Below the pieces are notes generated by a model that did not search any database, was not told the DNA's origin, and saw only the letters and a program-made list of their open reading frames with translations. Source: a virus. Taken from it: a DNA stretch of 30,574 nt. Below, piece by piece: positions 13,383 to 21,953 of the stretch. Position numbers and translations under genes: made by a program. The stretch lies in IMG/VR virus record IMGVR_UViG_3300021406_000192, positions 1 through 30,574 of that record; one strand, written 5' to 3'. Each line of letters begins with the position of its first letter. Within the stretch, counting starts at the first letter, position 1.

Positions 13383-16300
13383 TTACTGAATGACGCGGAC
13401 GTTGTACGTGCTTGCGGTTGGAGTTCCCGCAACAATTGCACACACCTTGACGGTTACGGTTCCAGACGCGGACACGTAGCCATTCCATACGTTGCCGTCG
13501 CCGGGGTATGTACTTGGAGTTGCTGCAACAGCCATGCTCGTAGTAGCCGCTGAGACGCTCACAGTCCCGCTCGAACACGCACCAGCAGCAAGAGCAGAGC
13601 CGCCGATGCTTCCTGTGGTTCCGGATAGAGGTAGCAGTGACTTAACGAATTGGTCAGTGGCGATGTTCACCGAGTTGTCGGTCGTCGGCTGCGTGATTGC
13701 AGTGGCACCGTTCGCGTTGCCGCCGATGGAGTTCGAGGGCATCGTGTTGTTTGGAAAATTGATAATAGTATGGCCGTTGATTGAATCTGTAAATGAAAAG
13801 TTATAGTTTCCAGTTCCAAGCAAACCCCAATACCAGTAACGAGAGCTACCTACACCAAGGCCATAATCCGTGTAGCTGCCGTTATTGTTGCCAAATAGAT
13901 TCACTTGAACGCTGCCCGTTGAGTTTGAAATCTGGTGGTTCACCATCGTTCCGCAGTCAGCTTGCAGACCTGTGGAGTTTGTATAGCACGGGAAGTCGCC
14001 AGCATTTGTTCCGGTGCTAGGCCCAAGCACTATAGGACTTCCACCAACAGTGGAGCCAACGGGTAAAGTTACCGCAGGAATTAAATCAATGAACGCAACG
14101 TAAATAGTAAAGGCACTTTCATTGTTGAACTGGAAATAACCCGTCTGTCCGGTGAAGTTGAGGGGTATAGAGTAGGCTGCTAGTGATGTTGTGCAGGAGA
14201 AGCTCTGCGTTGCGCCATATCCGTTACTCAAGGCTCCTCTGGCCGAGAATGTGGTTTGCCCACCCGGACAACTCGCCATGAATTGCAACGTCATAGGTAC
14301 TGCTGGAAAGGCTTCACCGACAAACATATTTCCCGGCGTGATGGTCGAGTAGTCGGCCTGTTGGAAGGAAGACACTCCAGAAGTCGGGACACCGGGAGCG
14401 TTGAGAATGATGTCCTCCCCGAAAGGTGCAGTAGTGTCAGCGACTATATAAGTCGAATATGGAGACGATGGAGCGAAATTAACCTCTTGTGGCGTAATGA
14501 AAAGGTCGTTCCACTTATAAGGAACGCTAGGATTCCCATCACGTAAGAAGTCAGCACTGACGCTTTTCAAGAGTTCAGGATGACCCTTGATGTAGTTCGC
14601 CGCAACGTTCTGCGTGGTTTGGTATCCATCAAGTGGACTGGCGTTATAGCTTCCATAAATCAGGTTGCCGCGCCCTCCATCTGTCGGCATAAGATACGCA
14701 TTGCGTATCATTCCGTTGACTGTGTTGTTGTTTCCATTGACAGCTAGACCACCACCGCCAACAAAGCAGTTGCACGTGCTGGAATTTGTATCCAGAATCC
14801 CCGGCATGTTAGTTGCGCCAATTTCGGCACTGATTGTGTTACCTGTACCTGTAATTCTCCAGCCCACTGCTCCTGTTGGGGGAGTGTTCCAAGATTCGAA
14901 TTCCACTGAGTTAAGATTCGCAGAACCGAAACCGTCCGCCCATTGGTTGTTTAGATTTAGGAATTGCGGACCGGAAAGTGCTGTGACTTCGACATCTTCC
15001 CAACGCATCTCACCACCGTTATAGCTAATCCACGGATAGACATCGGTGGTAAACAGGCCATGCTTCCACGTTTCAAAGTCGCCCGAGTTGCTTGCCTGAA
15101 AAGAGTTCAGTTCTGATGTACCCTGCACGACAGCGAAATATGAACTAAAAAAGTTGAAGTTGCGTACGTCGAGTCCATACAAACCCCACTGCCCCTGTAC
15201 GTAAAGGCTACAAGAGTTGTTGCTGTTGCCGTTCGTCTGTTGAAAGCCCACGTTGAGCAGTATCGGGTAAAGACTTCCTACACTCTGTGATGGATGCGCC
15301 CAATCCGACTCCAGAGCGTCCATATCATCCATGGCAATTGCGCAGTTGCCAATGGTCGTAGTGACTGGCAAACCGAGAAGTGAGATGTAGGAATGTGCGT
15401 TCGTGACTGTTGTGGAAGCTGATGCGGCCAATGTGATTACCTGCCACGATGGAGCGGACGGTCCGATTGCCCATCCGGGTGTAACGCTGGCAATCGTCGT
15501 TGTCAGATTACCCATGACAGTGACAGTTGCACCCGCTGAGTGCGTAGCGGCAGTTGTTCCAGCCTGAGCACGGTAGACAGTAATATTCGAAATACCATTG
15601 GATTGTGTTCCAACATACATCACGATTTCAGAATCAATCTTCAGGTAACCAAATATGGTAGGCCATGAACTTGTTGTCACTCCTGTGATGCTGACGTTTG
15701 TCGCTGTTGTTGAAGTGATTGCAGTGTTCAGTGTCGTTGTCGTAACAGTTGCACCAGCACCACCAACAACAATCGCTTGCCCAACATCTCCCGGTGCGAC
15801 AGATGCATTTGTTGTTGTGAATGCGGCACTTCCTGAAGTCATTCCACCATCGTCAAACCAGCGACCCGGACGGCGATGCGGAAAGCTACCCGCTGTGCTG
15901 TTGTCCACATAGAGTGTGATGTCCTGAATCTTCCAGCCGGGATTCCACGTGAACGTTCCCGAAGCAGTGCTCGGGTCGGGTACGTGAAGCACATCTTGAC
16001 CGGGCTTGCCTTTAATCGTCACGGTGTATTGCTGTGGTGAGTTCGTTCCCGGCGCACCGGGCTGTCCGATAAGCGAGACCCCTGTCCACAGGAGTGTGCT
16101 GGTCAGATAGCAACCGCCCGGAGGCTTCGGAAAGTAGAGGGCAGCAGCAGTCGCATTGCCTACTGCGTAAGCTTGTGCCGCGGTCTGTGCTGCCATAATT
16201 GCGTTGTGGTCATCAGTCGCACAATCGCCAACAGCACCATAAGCCATGACGTTGATTAGAGTGTTGACAGAAGCGTTCACTGTCGCAGCTTTCACATTTC

Positions 16301-17351
16301 CAGTGACAACGAGACCATTTGAACCATCAGCGGCTACACCAGCATAGTTACCGACAACTTGAGCGTGGGTTGTGTCTGTGCTGCCAAATGTTGAACCGGA
16401 CGTATAGGAAGCTGTGACGACATACGCAGTGCCGCTGTATGAGTAGACATCGTTCACGGCGTACGCTGTTGAAGCAGCCCACGCACCGCGAGAGTTCATC
16501 GTTCCGGAACCTGCGGGACCGACTGGACCTGTTGCACCAGTCGCACCTGTTGCGCCTGTCGTACCCGCTGGACCTGTTGCGCCTGTCGGGCCTTGCGGAA
16601 CGGCGAAGTTTAGAACAGCAGCACCAGATGAACCTGAGTTCGTCACGGAAGCACTTGAATTTGGTAACCCGGTTGTGGTTGTTCCAACGTTGACTGTAGC
16701 TGCTGCTCCTTGTGGAATTGCGAAGTTCAAAACAGCGGCAGCGGATGAACCTGAGTTCGTTACTGTTGCGCTTGAGCCGGGTGCTTCCGTCGTGGTGGAG
16801 CCAACGTTGACTGTTGCTGCTGTGCCTGTTGCGCCCGTGTCACCCTTTGGAATACCGCAATTGAGCAAAGCAGGACCAGAGCCAGTGATAGTGCAGGAAG
16901 CACCGCTTCCGGGAGCAAGCGTCGTGACAGTACCCATCGTCAGGGCGGAGACAGGCAGTGTCGCCAAGTCCGGGTCATAGCTGTCCAGACTCCAAGAGGA
17001 GCCTGTAATCTGCGTCATCCCGTAGTCCCTGATGATGGCGTTCGTTGTGCGATTCTGAGCAGTGATGTGGTAGTACGTGCCAGTCGGATTAGGGACAACG
17101 CTCAGACCGGACTGGAGCACACCGTTGGATACGACGCCACAGACGGGAGTCGTGACCACTTGGTCGGAGCCGACGCGGAAACCAGTCGGCGTGTTCGTTG
17201 CATCGACAGGCTGGAAGCAGAGCTTCGCCGCAGGTACAGGATGCACGAACGCATCCGTGACGCTGGACGCGGAGATTGATGTTGACGACTGAGCGTTAGC
17301 AACGCCAACCGCGAAAAGGATAGTCAGAACTGTAAATAATTTACGAAGCAT
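13383..17351 (-). CDS. Modular tail fibre with Sec signal peptide, collagen-like region and pectate-lyase-like fold
   Basis: Starts at the ATG at 17351, which overlaps the previous stop as TAATG (an upstream start at 17471 lies in that gene), and encodes 1322 residues. Residues 1-20 (MLRKLFTVLTILFAVGVANA) form a clear signal peptide with an ANA cut site. Then come a small N-terminal domain (about 30-135), three related blocks ending in IPKG/IPQG/VPQG (139-254), a collagen-like GPTGATG stretch (255-282), a carbohydrate-binding-like motif (about 291-323, AYAVNDVYSYSGTAYVV) and, from about 365, NVMAYGAVGDCATDD, the start of a pectate-lyase-3 type beta-helix as in tailspike depolymerases. The C-terminal 500 residues are beta-rich. 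It probably binds or degrades surface polysaccharide. A cleavable export signal is unexpected, because fibres assemble in the cytoplasm. Confidence 0.8.
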   Translation of the reverse strand: MLRKLFTVLTILFAVGVANAQSSTSISASSVTDAFVHPVPAAKLCFQPVDATNTPTGFRVGSDQVVTTPVCGVVSNGVLQSGLSVVPNPTGTYYHITAQNRTTNAIIRDYGMTQITGSSWSLDSYDPDLATLPVSALTMGTVTTLAPGSGASCTITGSGPALLNCGIPKGDTGATGTAATVNVGSTTTEAPGSSATVTNSGSSAAAVLNFAIPQGAAATVNVGTTTTGLPNSSASVTNSGSSGAAVLNFAVPQGPTGATGPAGTTGATGATGATGPVGPAGSGTMNSRGAWAASTAYAVNDVYSYSGTAYVVTASYTSGSTFGSTDTTHAQVVGNYAGVAADGSNGLVVTGNVKAATVNASVNTLINVMAYGAVGDCATDDHNAIMAAQTAAQAYAVGNATAAALYFPKPPGGCYLTSTLLWTGVSLIGQPGAPGTNSPQQYTVTIKGKPGQDVLHVPDPSTASGTFTWNPGWKIQDITLYVDNSTAGSFPHRRPGRWFDDGGMTSGSAAFTTTNASVAPGDVGQAIVVGGAGATVTTTTLNTAITSTTATNVSITGVTTSSWPTIFGYLKIDSEIVMYVGTQSNGISNITVYRAQAGTTAATHSAGATVTVMGNLTTTIASVTPGWAIGPSAPSWQVITLAASASTTVTNAHSYISLLGLPVTTTIGNCAIAMDDMDALESDWAHPSQSVGSLYPILLNVGFQQTNGNSNNSCSLYVQGQWGLYGLDVRNFNFFSSYFAVVQGTSELNSFQASNSGDFETWKHGLFTTDVYPWISYNGGEMRWEDVEVTALSGPQFLNLNNQWADGFGSANLNSVEFESWNTPPTGAVGWRITGTGNTISAEIGATNMPGILDTNSSTCNCFVGGGGLAVNGNNNTVNGMIRNAYLMPTDGGRGNLIYGSYNASPLDGYQTTQNVAANYIKGHPELLKSVSADFLRDGNPSVPYKWNDLFITPQEVNFAPSSPYSTYIVADTTAPFGEDIILNAPGVPTSGVSSFQQADYSTITPGNMFVGEAFPAVPMTLQFMASCPGGQTTFSARGALSNGYGATQSFSCTTSLAAYSIPLNFTGQTGYFQFNNESAFTIYVAFIDLIPAVTLPVGSTVGGSPIVLGPSTGTNAGDFPCYTNSTGLQADCGTMVNHQISNSTGSVQVNLFGNNNGSYTDYGLGVGSSRYWYWGLLGTGNYNFSFTDSINGHTIINFPNNTMPSNSIGGNANGATAITQPTTDNSVNIATDQFVKSLLPLSGTTGSIGGSALAAGACSSGTVSVSAATTSMAVAATPSTYPGDGNVWNGYVSASGTVTVKVCAIVAGTPTASTYNVRVIQ
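16506..16937 (-). repeat. Internal repeats of the fibre gene
   Basis: Three copies of a roughly 35-residue block (TTxAPGSxAxxTxSGxxxAxLNxxIPxG) at 16590-16937, followed by a collagen-like Gly-x-Thr/Ala tract at 16506-16589. The last two blocks are also close at the nucleotide level. Such repeats are recombination points that vary fibre length. Confidence 0.8.
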
Positions 17352-17743
17352 TAGGAGTCCGCCTCGGCGGTGAAGATTGCCGCCCATGTTGTAGAAGTAG
17401 GTGATGGAGTTAGAGAGAACTGACCGAACGTGCCGAGGGGTTGAATCTGCTTTCCAGACTGCGAGTCCCACAGAACAGCGGAGTACGTTGCAGCGGGATT
17501 GTCAGGACTGTCCGTTGTCGAGTCGATAGTGACAGCGGGAATGACGAGAGAGCCGCTCGACACGCTACACGCATACGACTGGTAGAACGTGCCGATAGTC
17601 TGAGAGAGATAAATGTTGCTCTGCGGGTACAGAGTTCCGCTCTCCGCTGTGAAGCTGGAGTTTGTATATATACGAAGCTGAACTCCGGACGTGTTTCCCT
17701 GCCATCCGGGAATCGTTACGGATGCGATTGTGATTGTTGCCAT
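17351..17743 (-). CDS. Small tail-associated beta-rich protein, unknown
   Basis: Encodes 130 residues from the ATG at 17743. The sequence is beta-strand-rich (ITIASVTIPGWQG, YSAVLWDSQSGKQIQPLGTFG), with no signal peptide or membrane segment. Its stop codon overlaps the start of the fibre gene (TAATG), so it is translated with it and may be an adaptor or chaperone for the fibre, or a short accessory baseplate protein. It follows the tape measure gene by 12 bases. I recognise no named family. Confidence 0.7.
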   Translation of the reverse strand: MATITIASVTIPGWQGNTSGVQLRIYTNSSFTAESGTLYPQSNIYLSQTIGTFYQSYACSVSSGSLVIPAVTIDSTTDSPDNPAATYSAVLWDSQSGKQIQPLGTFGQFSLTPSPTSTTWAAIFTAEADS

Positions 17744-17755
17744 AATCTATGTCCT

Positions 17756-20311
17756 TTATCCACGCGGTACACGTCGTTGACGGTCAACTATCTTGGCCTG
17801 TGCTTGCGTGACAGCGTGAGCATTGCTCGACGCGATAGCACGAGCGACGTTCGCTTGTGTAAGAGCAGGGTCGGTACCGCGTGCATCAATGTTGAGCACC
17901 TGACCGGCGTTACTGATGTCCTTGTTCGGGACTACGTGAGAGCCACCGGGGAGGTATACATTCTCCGGACCAAGCTCACCGACCGGGTAGACGCCACCGT
18001 ATGTGACATCGCCTCCCGTCGCGTATCCGCCGCCACTGAAGATTCCACCGGAACCGAAGAGTCGGCCACCGAAGAGGCTACTCATCTGGTCTGAATCATT
18101 CAGCGTGGACATCAGGCCGTTAGTGCCACCAGCACCGGCAAACATTGAGGAGCCGATACCGCTCGTGATGCTACCCATTCCCCCAAGGATTCTGGAGAGC
18201 ATGTTCTGTCCATATCCCGCGTTTGATAGAGCATTCTTGACGCCGGAGCCTTCTCCCTTGGAGTGCTCCGGGCCGGAAAACATGCTCATGAGACCGGAGA
18301 CGGTGCCCATTACACCGGGCATAACCGTGCTTCCGTTCTTAGAGAACCACTGTCCGACAGGGGAATTCTTGATTGTGTCTTCGAAGCTGCTGACTCCGGG
18401 AATTGCAGAGAACGGTGAGCTACCGGAACCGGAGCCACCCTTCACTGATGAGCCAGCGACGTGGACGTTCAGTGCTCCATCTGTTGCTGACAGCTTGAGG
18501 TCGCTGAGCTTCCCAGTGCTACCGGGCTTCTTACCCGTCATCAGTCCTTCCGCCCACTGGAGGCCAACCTTGGCGAGTGACTTCTCGGAGTTCTGAAACA
18601 CTTGATGGAAGTTCGTCTTGTCGCCGAACATGGCGTTGACAAACTGGTCATTCAATCCGTCCAGTGTGTGCTCCATTACAGAGGCGATTTTCTGAGAGAT
18701 GTTCTGAGCACCCTGACGAATGTGGTCGAACATCTGGTCAGCAGCACTCTCCGTTTCAAGTGCATCCTGCATCTGTTGAGCACGATGTGCCGAGTTCAAC
18801 TGTGCAATCTGCGCGTTCAGTTGCTGCTGAGCAAGCACGTTCTTTGCACGCTCATCATTAGTGAGGAGAGCGTCGGGAGAGTTCTCAGCCTGAAGCTGTG
18901 CTAACTCATCCCGCAATACTTTTAGGGACGCGGTGAACGCAGCGTCATGTGCAGCCGCGTTCTCCAACGCGGCGGTGTGAGCGTTGATTTGTCCTGTTGC
19001 AAGTTCATATTTCGTCGTAGCTTCGGTGAGCGAAGCGTTCATCTTTACTTGCTGCTCAGCGAGTCGGCCACCAACCTCGGTCTGACGTTGCTGCGTCTCC
19101 GGTGAGACATTGCCAGCCGTGATTGGCATAGGCAACATCTCAATTGTGGACTGACGAATCTTTTCAAACTGCTTCGACAGTTGCTCCGACGATTGGGCGA
19201 ACTTCTCCAACGCGGAGTTGTACGCTCCCGTTCCGTTGTGTAGCTCCTTAAGCTTTGACTCCCAGAATGCACGCTCCTGTGCGACTGACATACCATACAG
19301 GGTTTTCTCACGAGCGAAGTCAGCCTCAATCGCCTTCAGACGCTTCGCATCTTCCTGTTCGAGTGCGGCGTTCGCATCCTTCGTTTGCTGCAATCCTGTC
19401 AGCTTGCTTTGCAGCGTGCCGACTTGTTGAGTGTTGCTCGTGACCGACAGCAGACCGGAAATGTTCCTGTCTGCCTGTGATGACGCTTCGTACTCAACAC
19501 GAGACGAGCTATGGTCGAGAGAAGTGCCGTTGGCCTGAAGCTGAGCAAGAATATTATGTGAATCAGCAATGATAGGAGCTAACGCAGCGCGTGCTTCCTG
19601 CAACGCTTGCTGGCGAAGCTGCGTCGGGTCACCCTTCGTGTAGCCGTTGTCAATGTCTGAGAGCTTGAGTTGAAGTTCTTCTACGACCTTCGCGGTCTGT
19701 GTGCCACCAGTCTGATGGAGAAGCAGTTGTGAGAGAGTACCGGATTCCTCACCCTTCACAGCTTCCTGAATCTGCTTTACTACTGCATCAATTCTGTCTC
19801 CGAGCTTGTCCGCTTCAACACGTGCTTCAGCGATAGCCTCGGCCAACTTGTTTTCCGGCTTGTGCTCAAGCTTCGCAATCGCGTTTTCGAGCTTTACCTT
19901 AGTCAGTTCAAGGTCGTCGTTCTGAGTAGTGATGGACGTGTGAAGAGATGTCCACGCGGTCTTATTCTTTGTAGCGGCTTCCTCGTTCTTTTTGATGAAC
20001 TCTTGAAGCTTCTCACCGGCCTTTACAACGATGTCGATGAGCGCAAACACGGCAACAGCGTTGAACGCTGCTGACATCGCCGCACTGACTCCGGGGAGAC
20101 CTGCCACAAAGGTACGCAAATGGCGAGGAAGGACAACACCGATTTGCTCACCGAGGAGAGCAATGGAGCCCTTCGCTTCCTCTGTGCTCTTACGCATCTC
20201 TTGCGAGAACCTACGAGACTCATTAGTCGCTTCGCCGAGAGCAGCCTTGAACTTCGCAGTGCTTAGCTGTAGCTCGGCATATATGGCCGCGACTTTTGCC
20301 TGATTAGCCAA
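17756..20311 (-). CDS. Tape measure protein
   Basis: Encodes 851 residues from a TTG at 20311, preceded by AAAGGA, and overlaps the end of the T frame by eight bases. Features are those of a tape measure: a short N-terminal motif (YAELQLSTAKFKAALGEA), a hydrophobic stretch (about 68-96), long charged coiled-coil regions (about 100-560, rich in Gln, Glu, Lys, Ala), a second hydrophobic Gly/Ser/Met-rich region (about 630-770) and a Gly-rich C-terminal part (FGSGGIFSGGGYATGG). It sets tail length and is ejected ahead of the DNA. At about 0.15 nm per residue the predicted tail is near 130 nm (general relation, not measured). No lytic-transglycosylase or peptidase domain is seen. It lies after the G/T chaperone gene, as expected. 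Confidence 0.9.
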   Translation of the reverse strand: MANQAKVAAIYAELQLSTAKFKAALGEATNESRRFSQEMRKSTEEAKGSIALLGEQIGVVLPRHLRTFVAGLPGVSAAMSAAFNAVAVFALIDIVVKAGEKLQEFIKKNEEAATKNKTAWTSLHTSITTQNDDLELTKVKLENAIAKLEHKPENKLAEAIAEARVEADKLGDRIDAVVKQIQEAVKGEESGTLSQLLLHQTGGTQTAKVVEELQLKLSDIDNGYTKGDPTQLRQQALQEARAALAPIIADSHNILAQLQANGTSLDHSSSRVEYEASSQADRNISGLLSVTSNTQQVGTLQSKLTGLQQTKDANAALEQEDAKRLKAIEADFAREKTLYGMSVAQERAFWESKLKELHNGTGAYNSALEKFAQSSEQLSKQFEKIRQSTIEMLPMPITAGNVSPETQQRQTEVGGRLAEQQVKMNASLTEATTKYELATGQINAHTAALENAAAHDAAFTASLKVLRDELAQLQAENSPDALLTNDERAKNVLAQQQLNAQIAQLNSAHRAQQMQDALETESAADQMFDHIRQGAQNISQKIASVMEHTLDGLNDQFVNAMFGDKTNFHQVFQNSEKSLAKVGLQWAEGLMTGKKPGSTGKLSDLKLSATDGALNVHVAGSSVKGGSGSGSSPFSAIPGVSSFEDTIKNSPVGQWFSKNGSTVMPGVMGTVSGLMSMFSGPEHSKGEGSGVKNALSNAGYGQNMLSRILGGMGSITSGIGSSMFAGAGGTNGLMSTLNDSDQMSSLFGGRLFGSGGIFSGGGYATGGDVTYGGVYPVGELGPENVYLPGGSHVVPNKDISNAGQVLNIDARGTDPALTQANVARAIASSNAHAVTQAQAKIVDRQRRVPRG

Positions 20312-20653
20312 TGCGTGTCGTCCTTTGTGTCAGCGTCTGCTGATTCACGATGGAGTTGTGGAGTGCAACAAGGTCGTCCGAAGCGTCACGGCGTCCAACA
20401 TGGGACGGCATGAAATCAGCCGGGGAGGTAGCCTTCTCTATCTTGTGCATGGAGTAGTTGACAACATTCGAGGCGACTATGCCGACTAACAACTCTTGCC
20501 GCTCGTGCTCCATCGCGTGACGTTTGCGGAGAGCAACAAGCTGGCGGAGAGTCAGCGACATGAACTCTTCATGGCTGAGACCGAAGTTGATGCGTGCTTC
20601 CGACCAGAGAGCAAGCCAGACTTTGTGCCAGTCCGTCTCTACTGGTCCTGAGT
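20304..20653 (-). CDS. T extension of the tail assembly chaperone (made by -1 frameshift)
   Basis: The -1 frame is open from the slippery site to the TAA at 20304. Read through, it gives SGPVETDWHKVWLALWSEAR, INFGLSHEEFMSLTLRQL and VALRKRHAMEHERQELLVG. The sequence upstream of the internal ATG at 20561 is clearly protein-like (W-x3-W, RINFGLS-x-EEF-x-LT-x-RQ, typical of T-type extensions), so the true product is the GT fusion of about 226 residues, not an 85-residue protein. GT bridges the chaperone to the tape measure and tail tube. The tape measure start overlaps its last eight bases. Confidence 0.8.
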
Positions 20654-20983
20654 AGGGTTTTCGTCAGCGTTCTCTTCCGGGTCAGGCTGCGACAATGCCC
20701 ACGCTTCGAGTACCTTCGGCCAGACTTCTACGAGGGTATCTTTGGTGACGAGCGACTTCGCTTGTTCAGGCGTCAACTCCGGATGTGTTGCGTGTGCAGT
20801 AGCGAAAAACATCGCACGCACAAGGGACACCTTAGGAGTCGCGATGTCACGACCGCGAAGTCCAGTGATAAGCGGACGGTCAAGAATCTCTTCCGCCTCG
20901 GCGATTGCTTCGAAGTCGTAATGGAGCTTGTACTCGACACCGGCAAGCTTAAGCTTCACCGATGGCTTTACAGGATTAGACAT
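20639..20983 (-). CDS. Tail assembly chaperone, G-type
   Basis: Encodes 114 residues from the ATG at 20983, with AAGGA upstream; an earlier frame-open ATG at 21037 lies inside the stem-loop and is rejected. The protein (VKLKLAGVEYKLHYDFEAIAEAEEIL...AMFFATAHATHPELTPEQ) matches the pattern of siphovirus tail assembly chaperones, which coat the tape measure during tail-tube polymerisation. It ends in an acidic tail (DPEENADENPTQDQ). The slippery heptamer A AAC CCT lies four codons before the stop and leads into the T frame (20304), giving the classic G and GT pair. Confidence 0.85.
   Translation of the reverse strand: MSNPVKPSVKLKLAGVEYKLHYDFEAIAEAEEILDRPLITGLRGRDIATPKVSLVRAMFFATAHATHPELTPEQAKSLVTKDTLVEVWPKVLEAWALSQPDPEENADENPTQDQ
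20654..20660 (-). promoter_or_regulatory. Programmed -1 ribosomal frameshift site A AAC CCT
   Basis: On the minus strand the heptamer AAACCCT is in the X XXY YYZ phase of the G frame (codons GAA AAC CCT). A -1 slip re-pairs the two tRNAs on AAA and CCC and continues in the T frame with TAC. The G-frame stop TAG is 13-15 bases downstream of the heptamer. The sequence type and position match tail-chaperone frameshift sites in other siphoviruses. Confidence 0.75.
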
Positions 20984-21011
20984 GGAATTCCTTGTGCTGT
21001 TTAAAGCAAAC

Positions 21012-21035
21012 GAGGGCGGGTATGACTCCGCCCTC
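21012..21035 (-). terminator. Strong stem-loop after the tail tube gene
   Basis: GAGGGCGG (21012-21019) pairs with CCGCCCTC (21028-21035), eight pairs with an eight-base loop. On the minus strand it is followed by CGTTTGCTTT, so partial termination is likely. It sits between the abundant tail tube and the low-copy chaperone gene. Confidence 0.65.
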
Positions 21036-21060
21036 ATCTACACAGCGAGGGTTGAAGGGT

Positions 21061-21534
21061 TTAGCTGCCGACTGTGACCGTCACAGCAGTCACAATCTGA
21101 ACCGTGATTTTCGATGTCATGATTTTCTGCGGGTCGATGCCATCAGGAAGCGGCTGCTCCAGCACGAAGCCGGAGAAAGCGTACAGGTTGCCCGTGGTTG
21201 TCTGGCCGAACTCGGCGAGAGCCGGGAACTGAAGCTTGAAGTCATGAACGATACCGGACAGGAATGCTGCATTGACGGCCTGTTGACCACTATCACCCGG
21301 AAGGTAAATAAGCTGCCCGGTCATCTGGCCGGGTTCAATGACGGTCGGCAGATACTCTTTCAGAGTTGCCTGTCCGAGAGTGGGAGAACCGAGGTTAGTA
21401 GCATCCTCAGTTTGAAGCTTAGGCTGAGTCCACGAGATGGACTTGACCTGTCCAATTGTTACGAACGTTTCGCCAGAACCGGGAGTACCGATGCTGAGCG
21501 TTGCACCCGTTCCGGGTGCGCCTTTGGTTGCCAT
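21061..21534 (-). CDS. Major tail tube protein
   Basis: Encodes 157 residues from the ATG at 21534 with GAGGAA about ten bases upstream. The start (GTGATLSIGTPGSGETFVTIGQVKSI) and the motif EDATNLGSP...KEYLPTVIEPGQMTGQLIYLPGD are typical of siphovirus tail tube proteins, including the stretch before the central helix that lines the tube. The remainder is beta-sandwich sequence ending IVTAVTVTVGS. Hexameric rings of this protein stack to form the tube through which DNA passes. It lies between the DUF3168-like completion protein and the chaperone, the usual place. A strong stem-loop follows it, consistent with high relative expression. Confidence 0.88.
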   Translation of the reverse strand: MATKGAPGTGATLSIGTPGSGETFVTIGQVKSISWTQPKLQTEDATNLGSPTLGQATLKEYLPTVIEPGQMTGQLIYLPGDSGQQAVNAAFLSGIVHDFKLQFPALAEFGQTTTGNLYAFSGFVLEQPLPDGIDPQKIMTSKITVQIVTAVTVTVGS

Positions 21535-21560
21535 ATAAGTTATTTCCTCGCTGTAGTGTG

Positions 21561-21953
21561 TTAATCCGCGTACTGAATGACAGCGTGTACGCTGGTCTTG
21601 GAGATACGTGAGCCGTCGTCATACCCATCGACAACGTTCACGATTTGCGTCTCGTAGACGACAGTGCCGTCCGGGAGAGTGCCTCTGTATGCTGTCAACG
21701 CGGCTTTCACCGCTAGAGCGAGATTCCTCGCGTCCAGATAGCGGAGAGCGTGACAGTTGAAAACGATTCGAGTGGTTGTCACTCCATCGGAGCCTGTGAG
21801 CGTGTATCCGCTTACGTCCGAGACGCCTTGGTAGGCGATTACCGGATACTGCGACAAATCCTCAGGAGCGGGAATCGGCTGAATCCGGGTGCCAACGATT
21901 GCTGACACAGCGGAGTTCGCGAGTAAGAGTGATACGAGTCCTGATGTCAGCAT
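21561..21953 (-). CDS. Tail completion/terminator protein (DUF3168-like)
   Basis: Encodes 130 residues, and its ATG overlaps the previous stop (TAATG) with GAGGAAGAG just upstream. The pattern is that of DUF3168: a helical start (GLVSLLLANSAVSAIVGTRI), then YPVIAYQGVSD, TTRIVFNCHALRYLDARNLALAVKAAL and a C-terminal DDGSRISKTSVHAVIQYA. These proteins cap the end of the tail tube and dock it to the head. The position after the gp10-like gene and before the tail tube supports this. Confidence 0.8.
   Translation of the reverse strand: MLTSGLVSLLLANSAVSAIVGTRIQPIPAPEDLSQYPVIAYQGVSDVSGYTLTGSDGVTTTRIVFNCHALRYLDARNLALAVKAALTAYRGTLPDGTVVYETQIVNVVDGYDDGSRISKTSVHAVIQYAD

Noticed and set aside
16500-16700. 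CRISPR-like short tandem repeats
   Set aside because: They are in frame and encode Gly-x-y collagen-like triplets and fibre blocks; there are no unique spacers.
17351-17471. Longer N-terminus for the fibre
   Set aside because: It would overlap the preceding gene by 120 bases and bury the signal peptide; the TAATG start is better.
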